From positions 62,001-126,000 of the forward strand of contig NZ_CAAAIM010000006.1 of the NCBI RefSeq assembly GCF_900639985.1: a stretch of 64,000 nucleotides of DNA, given 5' to 3'. The number at the start of each line of letters is the position of its first letter. Position 1 is the stretch's first letter. Below are positions 8,809 through 19,427 of the stretch, piece by piece. The translations under genes and the position numbers were made by a program. The notes below the pieces were generated by a model. It saw nothing but the letters and a program-made list of their open reading frames with translations. It had not been told where the DNA came from and made no database searches. The DNA comes from Legionella rowbothamii. GTDB lineage: Bacteria > Pseudomonadota > Gammaproteobacteria > Legionellales > Legionellaceae.

Positions 8809-10062
8809 TTACCTATAAACCGGAAACTCGCGACACAAACGCAATACATCTTCTTTAACCCGCGCTACAGTCGCTTCATTGTTAATATCATCAAGAATAT
8901 CTGCTACCCAATTTGATAGAAGAGTAATTTCTTTTTCCTTAAACCCTCGGGTCGTAACTGCAGGAGTTCCCAACCTTAAACCACTGGTAACAAACGGTGA
9001 ACGCGGATCGTTAGGTACTGAATTTTTGTTTACTGTAATATTGGCGTGACCTAAGGCAGCGTCAGCGTCTTTACCAGTAATATCTTTATTAATTAAATCA
9101 ACTAACAGTAAATGATTATCCGTTCCGCCGGAAACAATATTATATCCCCGACTAATTAAAACAGAGCTCATTGTTTTTGCATTTAGCAAAACTTGCTCTT
9201 GATAGGCTTTAAATTCTGGTAATAAAGCTTCTGCAAAGGCAACTGCCTTTGCTGCAATAACGTGCATTAATGGTCCGCCTTGCATTCCAGGAAATACAGC
9301 TGAATTTAATTTTTTCTCAATTTCCTCATTTGCACGACATAAAATCAACCCCCCACGCGGGCCTCTTAATGTCTTATGAGTCGTTGTGGTTACTACATCA
9401 GCATAAGGAATAGGTGAAGGATATAAACCTACGGCGATCAAACCAGCAACATGGGCTACATCCGCCATCAAATAAGCACCAACTTTATCCGCAATCGCTC
9501 GAAAACGTGGCCAATCAAGAACACGTGAATAAGCTGAAAAACCTGCAATGATTAACTTCGGTTTATGCTCCAGAGCTAAACGTTCTAATTCATCGTAGTC
9601 AATTAATCCGGTTTGCTCATCCACCCCATAAGGCATTGCCTGATATAATTTTCCAGAAAAATTAACCTTAGAACCATGTGTTAAATGGCCTCCGTGAGGT
9701 AAGGCCATACCTAAAATAACATCGCCTGGAGATAATAAAGCCATCATCACTTCAGCATTGGCTTGGGAGCCAGAGTGTGGTTGTACATTGGCGTAATCAG
9801 CCCCGAACAACTTTTTCGCACGCTCAATTGCCAGAGCTTCCGCCACGTCAACATACTCGCAACCGCCATAATAACGTTTGCCAGGATAGCCTTCAGCATA
9901 TTTGTTCGTCAGCACCGAACCCTGAGCCTCAAGTACGCGTGGGCTCACATAATTTTCCGATGCAATAAGCTCAATATGATCTTCTTGTCGACGCTCTTCA
10001 TCAACAATTGCTTGGAAGATCTCTTTATCAAAATTTTCTATGGTATAGCTTCCATCAAACAT
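8809..10062 (-). CDS. glyA: Serine hydroxymethyltransferase
   Basis: PLP enzyme interconverting serine and glycine with tetrahydrofolate, feeding one-carbon metabolism. From the ATG at 10062 (AAGGA eight bases upstream) the protein is 417 residues, the usual bacterial size. Visible features are [21 protein letters not shown], the YYGGCEYVD block and the PLP-lysine motif [14 protein letters not shown]. It lies 31 bases downstream of the BON lipoprotein gene and two bases upstream of nrdR, forming one operon. Confidence 0.97.
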   Translation of the reverse strand: MFDGSYTIENFDKEIFQAIVDEERRQEDHIELIASENYVSPRVLEAQGSVLTNKYAEGYPGKRYYGGCEYVDVAEALAIERAKKLFGADYANVQPHSGSQANAEVMMALLSPGDVILGMALPHGGHLTHGSKVNFSGKLYQAMPYGVDEQTGLIDYDELERLALEHKPKLIIAGFSAYSRVLDWPRFRAIADKVGAYLMADVAHVAGLIAVGLYPSPIPYADVVTTTTHKTLRGPRGGLILCRANEEIEKKLNSAVFPGMQGGPLMHVIAAKAVAFAEALLPEFKAYQEQVLLNAKTMSSVLISRGYNIVSGGTDNHLLLVDLINKDITGKDADAALGHANITVNKNSVPNDPRSPFVTSGLRLGTPAVTTRGFKEKEITLLSNWVADILDDINNEATVARVKEDVLRLCREFPVYR

Positions 10063-10093
10063 AAGTAAGTTCCTTAGCCTGGAAATAATTACA

Positions 10094-10402
10094 TCAAGGT
10101 TTAACAACGATATCGTTAATAACGCTGCTCACACCATCTACACCGGCAGCAATAGCGCCTGCTCTTTGTTTTAAGCGCTCGGTAGGAACGAAACCACTTA
10201 GTTGTACCTGATCTTTAAAGGTTTTAACTTGTATTGAAAGTCCAGTCGCTCCTAAATCATTCACTAGGGTTGCTTTTACTTTGGTGGTCGTCGTGGAGCT
10301 ATCCAGAAACTCTCCTGTGCTTTCACTACCGGGTGAAGCAACACAAGCAGCCAAAATTAAAGACAAAAACACCAGATGGAGGATTTTAAATAGGTTACGC
10401 AT
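10094..10402 (-). CDS. BON-domain lipoprotein
   Basis: A 102-residue lipoprotein: signal peptide with lipobox LAAC (Cys at about 20), then one BON domain ([33 protein letters not shown] ... [13 protein letters not shown]). BON domains, as in OsmY and DolP, bind phospholipid and stabilise the envelope. The start is ATG 10402; a GTG immediately upstream at 10405 is equally well placed behind GAGGA. It is the first gene of the glyA-nrdR operon, though no functional link to those enzymes is evident. Confidence 0.85.
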   Translation of the reverse strand: MRNLFKILHLVFLSLILAACVASPGSESTGEFLDSSTTTTKVKATLVNDLGATGLSIQVKTFKDQVQLSGFVPTERLKQRAGAIAAGVDGVSSVINDIVVKP

Positions 10403-10479
10403 CACTGGAATTCCTCAAATAAAAAAACGCAGCTAAGACTACCACAAAATTTAATCGGATACGAATGCAATGCGGTGCG

Positions 10480-10580
10480 CCACCCTAAAGATGGTTACCC
10501 CGAAGGATCTTCTGAATGTGGCATTGTGTAAATTTATAACGACTATGCCACATTCAAGCCCCTCATTCTGTTCGGAATAC
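10480..10580. repeat. Palindromic repeat, TGGCAT/ATGCCACATTCAAG family
   Basis: A nested inverted repeat between the two lipoprotein genes. Perfect inner arms of 11 bp (10514-10524 and 10545-10555) lie inside an outer pair ending in GTTCGGAATA. The segment ATGCCACATTCAAG and the GTTCGGAATA end are shared with 27922-28028, so this is a dispersed family. Confidence 0.65.
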
Positions 10581-10621
10581 TTTGTCGTGAGATAACCCGT
10601 ATGACAGGGCTACGTTTCTTT

Positions 10622-11074
10622 TTAGTTTTGGTGTCCTGCTGTGCTCGGATAAACAATTACTTTCGCACCCGAAGATGTAGATTGATTCGCGTGGCTTGGG
10701 CTATGTGCTTGCTCTTGTGGACGTGCCTGAGCCTGTGATTGAGGACGCGCCGGAACTTGCGGTTGCGGACGGACTTGTGGCTGGCGAGGATTAATAACTA
10801 CGGGTTGTCCGCCACGCCTAACCCCATGACTATGGGCAGTGCCATTACCATGAACATTTGCTGGGGCTTGATATACCCGAGCTTGGGGAACTGGTCTATA
10901 ACCATGGCGATGATGACGAGGACCATGATCATAATGACGATGTTCTTCATAACGATGTATTTCAACATAAGGTGGAGGGGGTGCCGCATAATAACCTGGC
11001 TCGTAATATGCTCCCTCAGGAACACAAGAAGACAGCAAAGGTAATAACAACATACAAGGTATTAAACGTTTCAT
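10622..11074 (-). CDS. His/Pro/Gln-rich lipoprotein
   Basis: A 150-residue putative lipoprotein with an N-terminal signal and lipobox-like LSSC (Cys 17). The mature part is low complexity: a Tyr/Pro stretch, a His/Arg stretch (about 40-60, RYEEHRHYDHGPRHHRHGY), then a Pro/Gln/Arg region of PQ/RPQ units (95-130). No enzymatic domain is visible. The His-rich part could bind metal (inference). GGAG precedes the ATG by about eight bases. Overlapping antisense frames here are compositional artefacts. Confidence 0.65.
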   Translation of the reverse strand: MKRLIPCMLLLPLLSSCVPEGAYYEPGYYAAPPPPYVEIHRYEEHRHYDHGPRHHRHGYRPVPQARVYQAPANVHGNGTAHSHGVRRGGQPVVINPRQPQVRPQPQVPARPQSQAQARPQEQAHSPSHANQSTSSGAKVIVYPSTAGHQN

Positions 11075-11094
11075 TGGAATGACTCCACATATAC

Positions 11095-11129
11095 AAAAAA
11101 AAAGGAAGTTACACCTAAATGCAACTTCC
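11095..11129 (-). terminator. Intrinsic terminator
   Basis: Minus-strand hairpin (GGAAGTT arms at 11104-11110 and 11123-11129) followed by nine uridines (A-run 11095-11103). It lies just past the stop of the 135-residue secreted protein gene and should terminate it before the next lipoprotein gene. Confidence 0.85.
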
Positions 11130-11155
11130 CTATTAATTTAATTCTTAATTAAAAA

Positions 11156-11563
11156 TTATCTGTGCGATATTTCAGCTTTAACGCCATTTCTCAGGAAAGG
11201 AACAACGTGAATAGTACTGTCTACATTAGTCCAACCAGAATACACAACTCCGTATGGAGATTGAATTGTCAGGTACATACCACTATGGCAGTAGAAATAA
11301 TAGAATAAGTTAATGTAATGAGGCGCTTCGTAACGATAGATACTGAAATCAATTGTGCTGCCATCATCAAAAGTACCATACACATAAACGTCAGTGAAAC
11401 TGTCGTTTATAATTTCGATTTGGCAATAGCCAGGAAACATAGCTTCTTTAGCGATAGATTTTTTGTCAGCGGCATCTGCCTTTGGATGCATATGCGCAGT
11501 CACTGCAAAAAGATTGCTAAAGAAGCCTAAACAAATTACAAACAACAAGGACTTCAACTTCAT
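11156..11563 (-). CDS. Small secreted protein of unknown function
   Basis: A 135-residue protein with a clear signal peptide (MKLKSLLFVICLGFFSNLFA, cleavage near residue 20). The mature domain looks all-beta: CQIEIINDSFTDVYVYGTFDDGS, a Tyr-rich strand LFYYFYCHSGMYLTIQ and VVYSGWTNVDSTIHVVP. Two cysteines (47 and about 92) could form a disulfide. I do not recognise the family. GGGG stands six bases before the ATG and an intrinsic terminator follows, so it is probably monocistronic. Confidence 0.7.
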   Translation of the reverse strand: MKLKSLLFVICLGFFSNLFAVTAHMHPKADAADKKSIAKEAMFPGYCQIEIINDSFTDVYVYGTFDDGSTIDFSIYRYEAPHYINLFYYFYCHSGMYLTIQSPYGVVYSGWTNVDSTIHVVPFLRNGVKAEISHR

Positions 11564-11854
11564 GGTTTTCCCCTTTTTCGTTATGAAAGCCGCATAGTAG
11601 CAAAGTATTGTATTTAGTCAATAGGTTTTTTTTGTAACCACGTCCCCCCTGACTCACATGGTGCAAACTAAGCAAAGATACCTTAAACTTTGACCACTGC
11701 AGTAAAGAACATTGTACTTCACAAAGAAAGAACAAAGTATCATGGCCAAGGTAATCCATTGTCAACACATTAAATAAAATTAATATAATTGAGAGAATTA
11801 AGCCCCTCTTTCGTGGTATATTTAGCCCCGCTTTAAATTTGTAAGGGGCACCTA

Positions 11855-13117
11855 ATGAAAAAACGTTTGACTATCATGGGCATTGCGCTAGTGGTTGTGT
11901 TCGGTGGAATTATTGCTTTTAATTTCATTAAAGCATTTATGATTAAACGGTTTTTTGCGAGCTACCAACCCCCAGCGGTTGCCGTTGCTTCTGCTGTAGC
12001 CAAAGAAATAAACTGGGTTCCCACGCTAAATGCTGTAGGCAATTTCGTCGCTTTAAATGGTGTGGATCTTGGTTCGCAAGCCTCAGGAAATGTGGTTAAA
12101 ATTGATTTTGAATCCGGGCAATATGTCGAAAAAGACGCCCCCTTAGTTACTTTGGATGATTCAATTGACCAAGCTGTCCTAAAATTTAACCAATCCGATC
12201 TAGCACTGAAAACACTCAGTTACAAACGCCAATCAGATTTATTTAAGCGCGGAGCGACTCCAATTTCTAGTGTGGATGAAGCTAAAGCAATGCTTGATCA
12301 AGCCCAAGCAAAGGTTGATCAAACACAAGCGCAAATTAATCAAAAACATATTACAGCTCCATTTGCTGGTCGTTTAGGCATCCGCCAAGTTAATGTGGGG
12401 CAATTTGTTAATCCAGGACAAACAACGATTGTTTCGTTGCAATCCCTAGATCCTTTATATTTAGACTTTTACCTTCCAGAGCAACTTTATAAAAAAGTTC
12501 ATCCCAATCAAACCATTACCTTTTCTCTAGAGCAATTCCCTAATCTTCTTTTTGAAGCCAAGGTTTCGGCAATTAACTCCAAAGTAGACCTCAATACGCA
12601 TAACGTTCTAGTTCAAGGTGTTCTAGCAAACTGTCCGGCGAGTGCAATTAAAAATCCAGCAAGCTCACCGTTGGTTAAAACACATAAGGAAGCACATAGC
12701 AGTAAACAAATTGTTTCATGTAATACTGAAGCTAATGTCCACAATAAAATACAAAAATATGCTTTTGTCCCGGGAATGTTTGCTGCAATAGAAATTGAGC
12801 AAGCGGCAAAAGCACATACTGTTGTGGTGCCATCAACAGCAATTTCTTACAGCCTCTACGGTAACTCGGTTTATATCATCGAAAAAGATAAAGAAGGTAA
12901 GAAAAATAAAGATGGTTCTGACGTACTTACTGTTAATCGTGTTTTTGTCACCATTGGCGAACAGCGCGGAAATTACACCGTAATTAAAAAAGGGATAAAA
13001 GCAGGACAACAAGTGGTTAGTGCTGGAGAGGTCAAATTACAAAACGGCACTCCTGTTGTAATCAATAATGAAGTCAAACTCAATGATACCAGTAATCCCA
13101 GTTTACTGGGTCAGTAA
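11855..13117 (+). CDS. RND efflux periplasmic adaptor (membrane fusion protein)
   Basis: A 420-residue adaptor linking the inner-membrane RND pump to an outer-membrane TolC channel. One N-terminal membrane anchor (8-28) precedes a biotinyl-lipoyl half motif (GVDLGSQASGNVVKIDFESGQYVEKDAPL). A helical hairpin with Gln/Ala-rich repeats (about 115-160) leads to the second half (ITAPFAGRLGIRQVNVGQFV), then beta-barrel and membrane-proximal domains. Residues about 265-300 hold a Ser/Lys insertion before the barrel resumes. The pump gene follows after 71 bases; no regulator or outer-membrane gene is in the operon. Confidence 0.93.
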   Translation: MKKRLTIMGIALVVVFGGIIAFNFIKAFMIKRFFASYQPPAVAVASAVAKEINWVPTLNAVGNFVALNGVDLGSQASGNVVKIDFESGQYVEKDAPLVTLDDSIDQAVLKFNQSDLALKTLSYKRQSDLFKRGATPISSVDEAKAMLDQAQAKVDQTQAQINQKHITAPFAGRLGIRQVNVGQFVNPGQTTIVSLQSLDPLYLDFYLPEQLYKKVHPNQTITFSLEQFPNLLFEAKVSAINSKVDLNTHNVLVQGVLANCPASAIKNPASSPLVKTHKEAHSSKQIVSCNTEANVHNKIQKYAFVPGMFAAIEIEQAAKAHTVVVPSTAISYSLYGNSVYIIEKDKEGKKNKDGSDVLTVNRVFVTIGEQRGNYTVIKKGIKAGQQVVSAGEVKLQNGTPVVINNEVKLNDTSNPSLLGQ

Positions 13118-13188
13118 TGTCCCTTAATACTTGGGTTAGGAGTTCACTTCTAACCCAGAAAATGAATTACTTTTTTTCAGGATAATTT

Positions 13189-16100
13189 ATGAAATTTACC
13201 GATCTTTTTATCAAACGGCCTGTGCTTGCCATGGTAATTAGCTTGCTCATTTTCCTGTTTGGCCTCAATGCCATGCATGACATGCAAATTCGCCAATATC
13301 CACGTATGGATAATACGGTTATTACTATTATGACCGGATACCCAGGAGCAGACGCCGATCTGATCGCCGGGTTTATCACCTCACCGTTAGAAAATGCCGT
13401 TGCTAGTGCCGAAGGGATTGATTACATGACCTCATCCAGCACCCAAGGCATGAGCACCATTACCCTAAACATCAAATTAAATTTTGATCCTCAAATTGCT
13501 TTTACTGACGTGATGAGTAAAGTGCAACAAACGATAAACCAGCTTCCCAAAGAAGCACAGCAGCCTGTCATTTTAAAAGCATCGGACTCATCAACCGCCT
13601 TGATGTACATCAGTTTAGACAGTACGGAAATGACACCCCAACAAATTACCGACTATGCAACGCGTGTGGTACAACCCCAATTGCAAACGGTTGATGGCGT
13701 AGCTAAAGCAGAAATTCTTGGGGGCTCTACCTACTCCATGAGAATATTCCTCAACCCTGTAAAAATGGCTGCTTTAAATGTGGCTCCCTCAGATGTTTCC
13801 GCGGCTCTTGCCAAAAATAACTTTTTAACCGCAGCAGGAAATACTAAAGGAGAATACGTAGCGCTAAGCATCACTGCGAAAACCGACCTCAATGATGCAT
13901 CGCAATTTAGCAGCCTGATTGTTAAAAGCGATAAAGGTTCTATTGTACGTTTACGCGATGTCGCTAAAGTTAAACTGGGGTCACAAAGCTATGACTCATC
14001 CGTAACTTTTAATAGCAAAAAAGCCGTATTCATTTCTATTACACCAACCCCCACAGCAAATCCATTAACGGTAATCAGTGATGTTCGAGCTCTCATGCCT
14101 TCGATTACCAAGGAATTTCCACCCTCCCTAACCGGCACTATCGTTTATGACGCAACCGACTTTATTCGTGCCTCATTAGATGAAGTAATCCATACCATTA
14201 TTGAAGCAGCAGCCATTGTTATTGTGGTAATCTATTTATTCTTAGGCTCAATACGCTCGGTATTTATCCCTATTGTAACTATTCCACTATCACTCGTTGG
14301 CGTTTGTACCCTAATGCTCATGTTAGGTTATAGTATTAACCTGCTGACCCTACTCGCCTTTGTGCTCGCTATTGGCTTGGTAGTCGACGATGCCATTGTG
14401 GTTGTGGAGAATATTCACCGTCACATTGAAGAAGGTAAAACACCTTTTGACGCAGCAATTATTGGCGCTCGAGAAATCGCCACCCCGGTTATTGCGATGA
14501 CCATCACTCTAGCTGCGGTTTATGCCCCGATTGGCTTTATGGGAGGATTAACCGGTGCTCTATTTAAAGAGTTCGCATTTACTCTCGCCAGCGCGGTAAT
14601 TATTTCCGGAGTTATTGCATTAACCTTATCGCCAATGATGTGTTCTAAAGTACTGACAGCAGATATTGGTAGTGGCAAATTCGTTCATTTCCTTGATACC
14701 TTTTTTAATAAGCTAAAAGGAAAATACCAACGCATTCTCCATAGTCTGCTAGATACTCGAATCATTATGCTGCCATTTGCCGCCGTAGTGATTTTCATGC
14801 TGCCTTATCTTTATACGCATAGTGCCGCAGAAACTGCCCCTGAAGAAGACCAAGGCTTCTTCTTTGTCATCGGAACAGCGCCGCAATTTGCAACAATCAA
14901 TTATATTGAAGCGTTTACGAAACCATTTGATGAAATCTATAAAAGTTTCCCAGAAACTGGAAATTACTTTACAGTAAATAGCAGCCAACCTGTTTCTGGA
15001 ATGGTGCTCAAACCCTGGAATGAGCGCAAGAAAAGCCAATTTGAGTTAAAGCAGCCATTACAAGATAAATTATCGCAAGTGGCTGGCTTGAATACCTTCG
15101 CCATTATCCCCCCTCCCCTTCCTGGTGGTGGTAGTGGTACTCCAGTGCAATTTGTGATTAAAACGACAAATGACTTCCAAAGTCTATTTGAAATATCTAA
15201 TCAGCTTACGGATAAAGCAAGAAATAGCGGTATGTTTATTTATGTTGATAATTCGCTGAAATTCAACCAACCTCAAATTGAATTAAAGATTAATCGTTCT
15301 AAAGCATCCGAAATGGGACTGGACATGCAAGCGGTAGGAAGCAGTTTAACCAGCGCTCTTTCAGGTAATTACGTGAATTACTTCAATTTGCAGGGGCGTA
15401 GCTATCAAGTTATCCCTCAACTGGATCGCCCATTCCGCATGTCACCTAAACAACTTGGTCGTATTTATGTGAAAAGCATTAATGGTGCGATGGTCCCACT
15501 TTCTACCGTAGTAACTGCTGTGGAAAAAACCGCTCCAAATGCAGCCTCCCATTTCCAACAGCTCAACTCAGCAACTATCCAGGCAATTATGATGCCAGGA
15601 AAAACCTTAGGTGAGGGTTTACATTTCTTACAAGAAGCAGCAAATGAAACTTTACCCAAAGGTTTTTCTTCCGATTATGGAGGTGCGTCACGGCAATTTA
15701 TGCAGGAAGGTAATGCTCTGTTATTCGCATTTGTCTTCGCAATTATCATCATTTTCTTGGTTCTATCAGCTCAGTATGAAAGCTTCCGTGATCCATTAAT
15801 CGTTTTAATCAGTGTGCCTATGTCGATTTGTGGTGCGTTAATCCCGTTAAACTTAGGTTTGGCAAGTATTAACATCTACACCCAGGTAGGTTTAATTACC
15901 TTAATTGGATTAATTTCCAAACATGGAATTCTGATTGTGGATTTTGCAAACCAATTGCAACGAGAAAAAAATCTGGATCGCCGCGCAGCAGTAGAAGAGG
16001 CAGCAGGAATTCGATTAAGACCTATTCTTATGACCACTGCAGCTATGGTGTTTGGGGTTTTACCTCTATTAATTGCTAGCGGGGCAGGTGCAGTAAGCCG

Positions 16101-16242
16101 TTTCGATATAGGTTTGGTTATTGCTGCCGGACTTTTAATTGGTACCTGCTTTACTTTATTTGTGGTGCCTACTATGTACACTTATATTGCTGAGGATCAT
16201 CGTACTAAAAAAGATGATGATTTAGTGCCAGAGCGTACCTAG
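13189..16242 (+). CDS. RND-family multidrug efflux pump, HAE-1 type
   Basis: A 1017-residue inner-membrane proton-driven exporter of the AcrB class. It shows the N-terminal FIKRPVLAMVIS, the EGIDYMTSSSTQG porter region, and twelve membrane helices in the 1+6+5 layout. The TM4 motif AIGLVVDDAIVVVENIHRH contains the paired aspartates for proton relay. The second half repeats the pattern with GLISKHGILIVDFANQLQ and RLRPILMTTAAMVFGVLPL. AGGA precedes the start. It is cotranscribed with the adaptor upstream and probably uses the TolC encoded at 33083 (inference). Confidence 0.95.
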   Translation: MKFTDLFIKRPVLAMVISLLIFLFGLNAMHDMQIRQYPRMDNTVITIMTGYPGADADLIAGFITSPLENAVASAEGIDYMTSSSTQGMSTITLNIKLNFDPQIAFTDVMSKVQQTINQLPKEAQQPVILKASDSSTALMYISLDSTEMTPQQITDYATRVVQPQLQTVDGVAKAEILGGSTYSMRIFLNPVKMAALNVAPSDVSAALAKNNFLTAAGNTKGEYVALSITAKTDLNDASQFSSLIVKSDKGSIVRLRDVAKVKLGSQSYDSSVTFNSKKAVFISITPTPTANPLTVISDVRALMPSITKEFPPSLTGTIVYDATDFIRASLDEVIHTIIEAAAIVIVVIYLFLGSIRSVFIPIVTIPLSLVGVCTLMLMLGYSINLLTLLAFVLAIGLVVDDAIVVVENIHRHIEEGKTPFDAAIIGAREIATPVIAMTITLAAVYAPIGFMGGLTGALFKEFAFTLASAVIISGVIALTLSPMMCSKVLTADIGSGKFVHFLDTFFNKLKGKYQRILHSLLDTRIIMLPFAAVVIFMLPYLYTHSAAETAPEEDQGFFFVIGTAPQFATINYIEAFTKPFDEIYKSFPETGNYFTVNSSQPVSGMVLKPWNERKKSQFELKQPLQDKLSQVAGLNTFAIIPPPLPGGGSGTPVQFVIKTTNDFQSLFEISNQLTDKARNSGMFIYVDNSLKFNQPQIELKINRSKASEMGLDMQAVGSSLTSALSGNYVNYFNLQGRSYQVIPQLDRPFRMSPKQLGRIYVKSINGAMVPLSTVVTAVEKTAPNAASHFQQLNSATIQAIMMPGKTLGEGLHFLQEAANETLPKGFSSDYGGASRQFMQEGNALLFAFVFAIIIIFLVLSAQYESFRDPLIVLISVPMSICGALIPLNLGLASINIYTQVGLITLIGLISKHGILIVDFANQLQREKNLDRRAAVEEAAGIRLRPILMTTAAMVFGVLPLLIASGAGAVSRFDIGLVIAAGLLIGTCFTLFVVPTMYTYIAEDHRTKKDDDLVPERT

Positions 16243-16264
16243 AATTTACATTTACAGTAAAATG

Positions 16265-16338
16265 GTAGCCCGTATTAGCGCAGCATAATACGGGGTGCAT
16301 CAACGTCCCGTGTTACGACTACGTCTAATACGGGCTAC
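16265..16338. repeat. Palindromic repeat, GTAGCCCGTATTAG family
   Basis: Perfect 14-bp terminal inverted repeats (16265-16278 and 16325-16338) enclose 46 bases that contain further inverted CCCGT/ACGGG copies. It sits between the RND pump and valS. Related units occur at 27055-27083, 27200-27225 and 50713-50745. Confidence 0.75.
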
Positions 16339-16439
16339 ATTTTGTGCCAATTTCTCGCCATCACAAAATGCCTTGAACCATGTAAAATCCCCCTTAACCT
16401 GTGGTACTATCTCTGGTTTTATCAGTACAGGTTTATATC

Positions 16440-19208
16440 ATGGATAAAATCTACTCCCCCGAAGCGATTGAAAGCGCATGTTATAACACGTGGGAAAGCC
16501 ATCACTACTTTCAACCTCAAGGCGATGGCGCAAAATACTGCATTATGCTCCCTCCTCCGAATGTGACCGGAAGCTTGCACATGGGACATGGTTTTCAACA
16601 TACCATTATGGATGCTTTAACTCGTTATCACCGTATGTTAGGCGACAAAACCTTATGGCAACCAGGTACCGACCACGCCGGTATTTCAACGCAATTGGTT
16701 GTTGAACGCCGGTTAGAAGCCAATGGTATTTATAGAAAAGATTTAAGCCGTGAAGAATTCCTCGAGCGCGTATGGCAATGGAAAGAAGAATCGGGTAATA
16801 CCATAACCAAACAAATGAGACGTTTAGGTGCTTCAGTTGATTGGACTAGAGAACGCTTCACCATGGATGAAGGTTTATCCGCCGCGGTTCAAAAGGTATT
16901 CGTACAACTTCATGATGAAGGCTTAATTTATCGTGGAACTCGCCTGGTTAACTGGGATCCTAAATTAGGTACGGCGGTATCGGATCTGGAAGTATTGTCT
17001 GAAGAAGAAGATGGCTTTTTATGGCATATTCGCTACCCAATTGAAGGATCTACTGAGTCATTAATTGTTGCAACCACCCGTCCAGAAACCTTACTCGGCG
17101 ATACTGCAGTTGCAGTAAACCCAGAGGATGAGCGCTTTAAGCATTTGATTGGCAAGCAGGTACAACTTCCCCTTTGCGATCGCACTATCCCCATCATTGC
17201 CGATGATTATGTGGATAAAGAATTCGCCAGTGGTTGCGTTAAAATCACTCCGGCTCATGATTTTAATGACCATGAAGTTGGAAAGCGCCATCAACTACCC
17301 GTTATCAATGTCTTCACCAAAAAAGCATCGATTAACAAAAATGCTCCTTTAAAATATCAGGGCATGGACCGATTTGTTGCTCGTGAACAAATTATTAAGG
17401 ATTTAGAGACAGAAGGCTTCTTAGTTAAAACAGAAGCTCATAAATTAAAAGTACCTCGTGGTGAAAAATCAAATGTAATCATTGAACCTCTATTAACCGA
17501 TCAATGGTATGTAAAAATCCAACCTTTAGCAGAACCTGCTATTGCTGCAGTAAAAAATGGGGAAATTCGCTTTATCCCAGAAAATTGGAGCAAAACTTAT
17601 TTTCAATGGATGGAAAATATTGAAGATTGGTGTATTAGCCGTCAATTATGGTGGGGACATCGTATCCCAGCCTGGTATGACAGCAACGGCAATGTTTATG
17701 TAGGCTACAGTGAAAATGATGTTCGCTTTAAATACAAAATTAAAGAAGGCACCCTGTTAAAACAGGATGAAGATGTTCTGGATACCTGGTTCTCCTCTGC
17801 CCTATGGCCTTTTTCAACCTTAGGCTGGCCGGAGCGTACTCCTGAGCTCGAACAATTCTACCCTACTTCGGTATTGGTCACTGGTTTTGACATTATCTTC
17901 TTCTGGGTTGCTCGCATGATTATGATGGGCCTAAAGTTTACTGGAAAAGTTCCTTTTAAAGACGTATATATTACTGGCTTAATCCGCGATAGCGAAGGCC
18001 ATAAAATGTCTAAATCAAAAGGCAACGTGCTGGATCCGCTTGACCTGATTGATGGTATTGATTTGGATTCCCTGATCGAAAAGCGTACGTCAAATCTGAT
18101 GTTACAATCCGTTCGCGATAAAATTATCAAGGCGACTCGTAAAGAGTTTCCTGATGGCATAAACGCCTATGGAACTGATGCACTGCGCTTTACTTATTGT
18201 TCATTAGCATCAACTGGACGTAACGTCCGTTTTGATGTGGGGCGAGTAGAAGGCTATCGTAATTTCTGTAATAAATTATGGAATGCTGCCCGTTATGTAT
18301 TGTTGAATACCGATGAGGAGCAAGTTGATTTCGGAGATGGTCCATTCCAATACAGCCCTGCAGATGAATGGATCTTGTCTCGCTTACAACGGACCATTAG
18401 CAAAGTTCATCATTATTTTGAAACCTATCGCTTTGATTTGTTAGCTAATACGGTATATGAGTTCGTCTGGCATGAATACTGTGACTGGTACCTAGAATTA
18501 TCCAAGCCCATCCTCCAAGATGAGCATGCGCTGGCCCCTTTAAAACGTGGCACTCGTAAAACATTGTTCCACGTATTGGATCAAATCCTGAAATTATTGC
18601 ATCCATTAATGCCATTTATTACCGAAGAAATTTGGCAACGTACGTCAAAACTCACCAGCGAGAATGGTAATGCCAGCATCATGCTAAGCAGCTATCCTCA
18701 AGTGGATGAAGAATTCATCAATGATGCCATTGAAGAGGAGTTGGAATGGCTTAAATCAGCAATCCAAGCAATACGTACAATTCGTAGTGAAATGTCAATT
18801 TCCCCAGGAAAACAGATTCCACTGTATGTTCGTAACTATACTCCTGAACTCAAAGAGCGTATGGAAAAATATCAGCATACATTAAAAGTCTTAAGCAAGT
18901 TAACGCAAATTAACTACTTGGATGCTGGAGAAAAACCGCCTATTTCTGCAACGGCAGTACTTGGAGAAGTTGAGCTTTTAATTCCAATGGCTGATTTAAT
19001 TGACAAAGAAGCTGAGTTAGCACGCTTATCTAAGGAATTAGCAAAACTGGAAAAAGACATTAGCTTAGCCTCAGGTAAATTAAATAATCCTAAATTTACA
19101 GATAAAGCTCCTGCTGAAATTATTGCGAAAGAACAGGAAAAACTAGCGCAAGCGCAACAAGCTAAGGAAAAGCTGTTACAACATAAAATTCGTATTGAAT
19201 CGTTGTAA
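16440..19208 (+). CDS. valS: Valyl-tRNA synthetase
   Basis: Class I aminoacyl-tRNA synthetase charging tRNA-Val. From the ATG at 16440 ([12 protein letters not shown]) it is 922 residues, normal for the family. The HIGH-type motif is in [15 protein letters not shown] (about 40-54), the KMSKS motif in [14 protein letters not shown], and an editing domain lies between them ([14 protein letters not shown]). The C-terminal coiled-coil arm ([19 protein letters not shown]) is present. It is preceded by a palindromic repeat and followed by another, so it is likely transcribed alone. Confidence 0.97.
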   Translation: MDKIYSPEAIESACYNTWESHHYFQPQGDGAKYCIMLPPPNVTGSLHMGHGFQHTIMDALTRYHRMLGDKTLWQPGTDHAGISTQLVVERRLEANGIYRKDLSREEFLERVWQWKEESGNTITKQMRRLGASVDWTRERFTMDEGLSAAVQKVFVQLHDEGLIYRGTRLVNWDPKLGTAVSDLEVLSEEEDGFLWHIRYPIEGSTESLIVATTRPETLLGDTAVAVNPEDERFKHLIGKQVQLPLCDRTIPIIADDYVDKEFASGCVKITPAHDFNDHEVGKRHQLPVINVFTKKASINKNAPLKYQGMDRFVAREQIIKDLETEGFLVKTEAHKLKVPRGEKSNVIIEPLLTDQWYVKIQPLAEPAIAAVKNGEIRFIPENWSKTYFQWMENIEDWCISRQLWWGHRIPAWYDSNGNVYVGYSENDVRFKYKIKEGTLLKQDEDVLDTWFSSALWPFSTLGWPERTPELEQFYPTSVLVTGFDIIFFWVARMIMMGLKFTGKVPFKDVYITGLIRDSEGHKMSKSKGNVLDPLDLIDGIDLDSLIEKRTSNLMLQSVRDKIIKATRKEFPDGINAYGTDALRFTYCSLASTGRNVRFDVGRVEGYRNFCNKLWNAARYVLLNTDEEQVDFGDGPFQYSPADEWILSRLQRTISKVHHYFETYRFDLLANTVYEFVWHEYCDWYLELSKPILQDEHALAPLKRGTRKTLFHVLDQILKLLHPLMPFITEEIWQRTSKLTSENGNASIMLSSYPQVDEEFINDAIEEELEWLKSAIQAIRTIRSEMSISPGKQIPLYVRNYTPELKERMEKYQHTLKVLSKLTQINYLDAGEKPPISATAVLGEVELLIPMADLIDKEAELARLSKELAKLEKDISLASGKLNNPKFTDKAPAEIIAKEQEKLAQAQQAKEKLLQHKIRIESL

Positions 19209-19213
19209 ACCCC

Positions 19214-19286
19214 GTAGGCTGGGCTGCCAAGCCCAGCAAACACAGCTTGTGCCACTCCCAATGTTGGGCTTGATAGCCCAGCCTAC
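19214..19286. repeat. Palindromic repeat, GTAGGCTGGGC family
   Basis: Perfect 12-bp outer arms GTAGGCTGGGCT (19214-19225) and AGCCCAGCCTAC (19275-19286), each also forming a small local hairpin. It lies directly after valS and shares its left unit with 4931-4954. It may end the valS transcript. Confidence 0.75.
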
Positions 19287-19427
19287 ATTCTAATAAAAAC
19301 TGCAGCATTAATTAATCGAGAAAAATCAAATCTAGCTGCTGATTTTATAAACCAATAATATCGCTCATAGTGTTTTCCCTCTAAAGATATGGGCAAGAAA
19401 TGAACAAATTGAGATGTTAATTATTCT

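Noticed and set aside
10739-11082. Three overlapping ORFs opposite or across the His-rich lipoprotein gene
   Set aside because: Low-complexity coding leaves other frames open; none has an SD, a signal or sensible composition.
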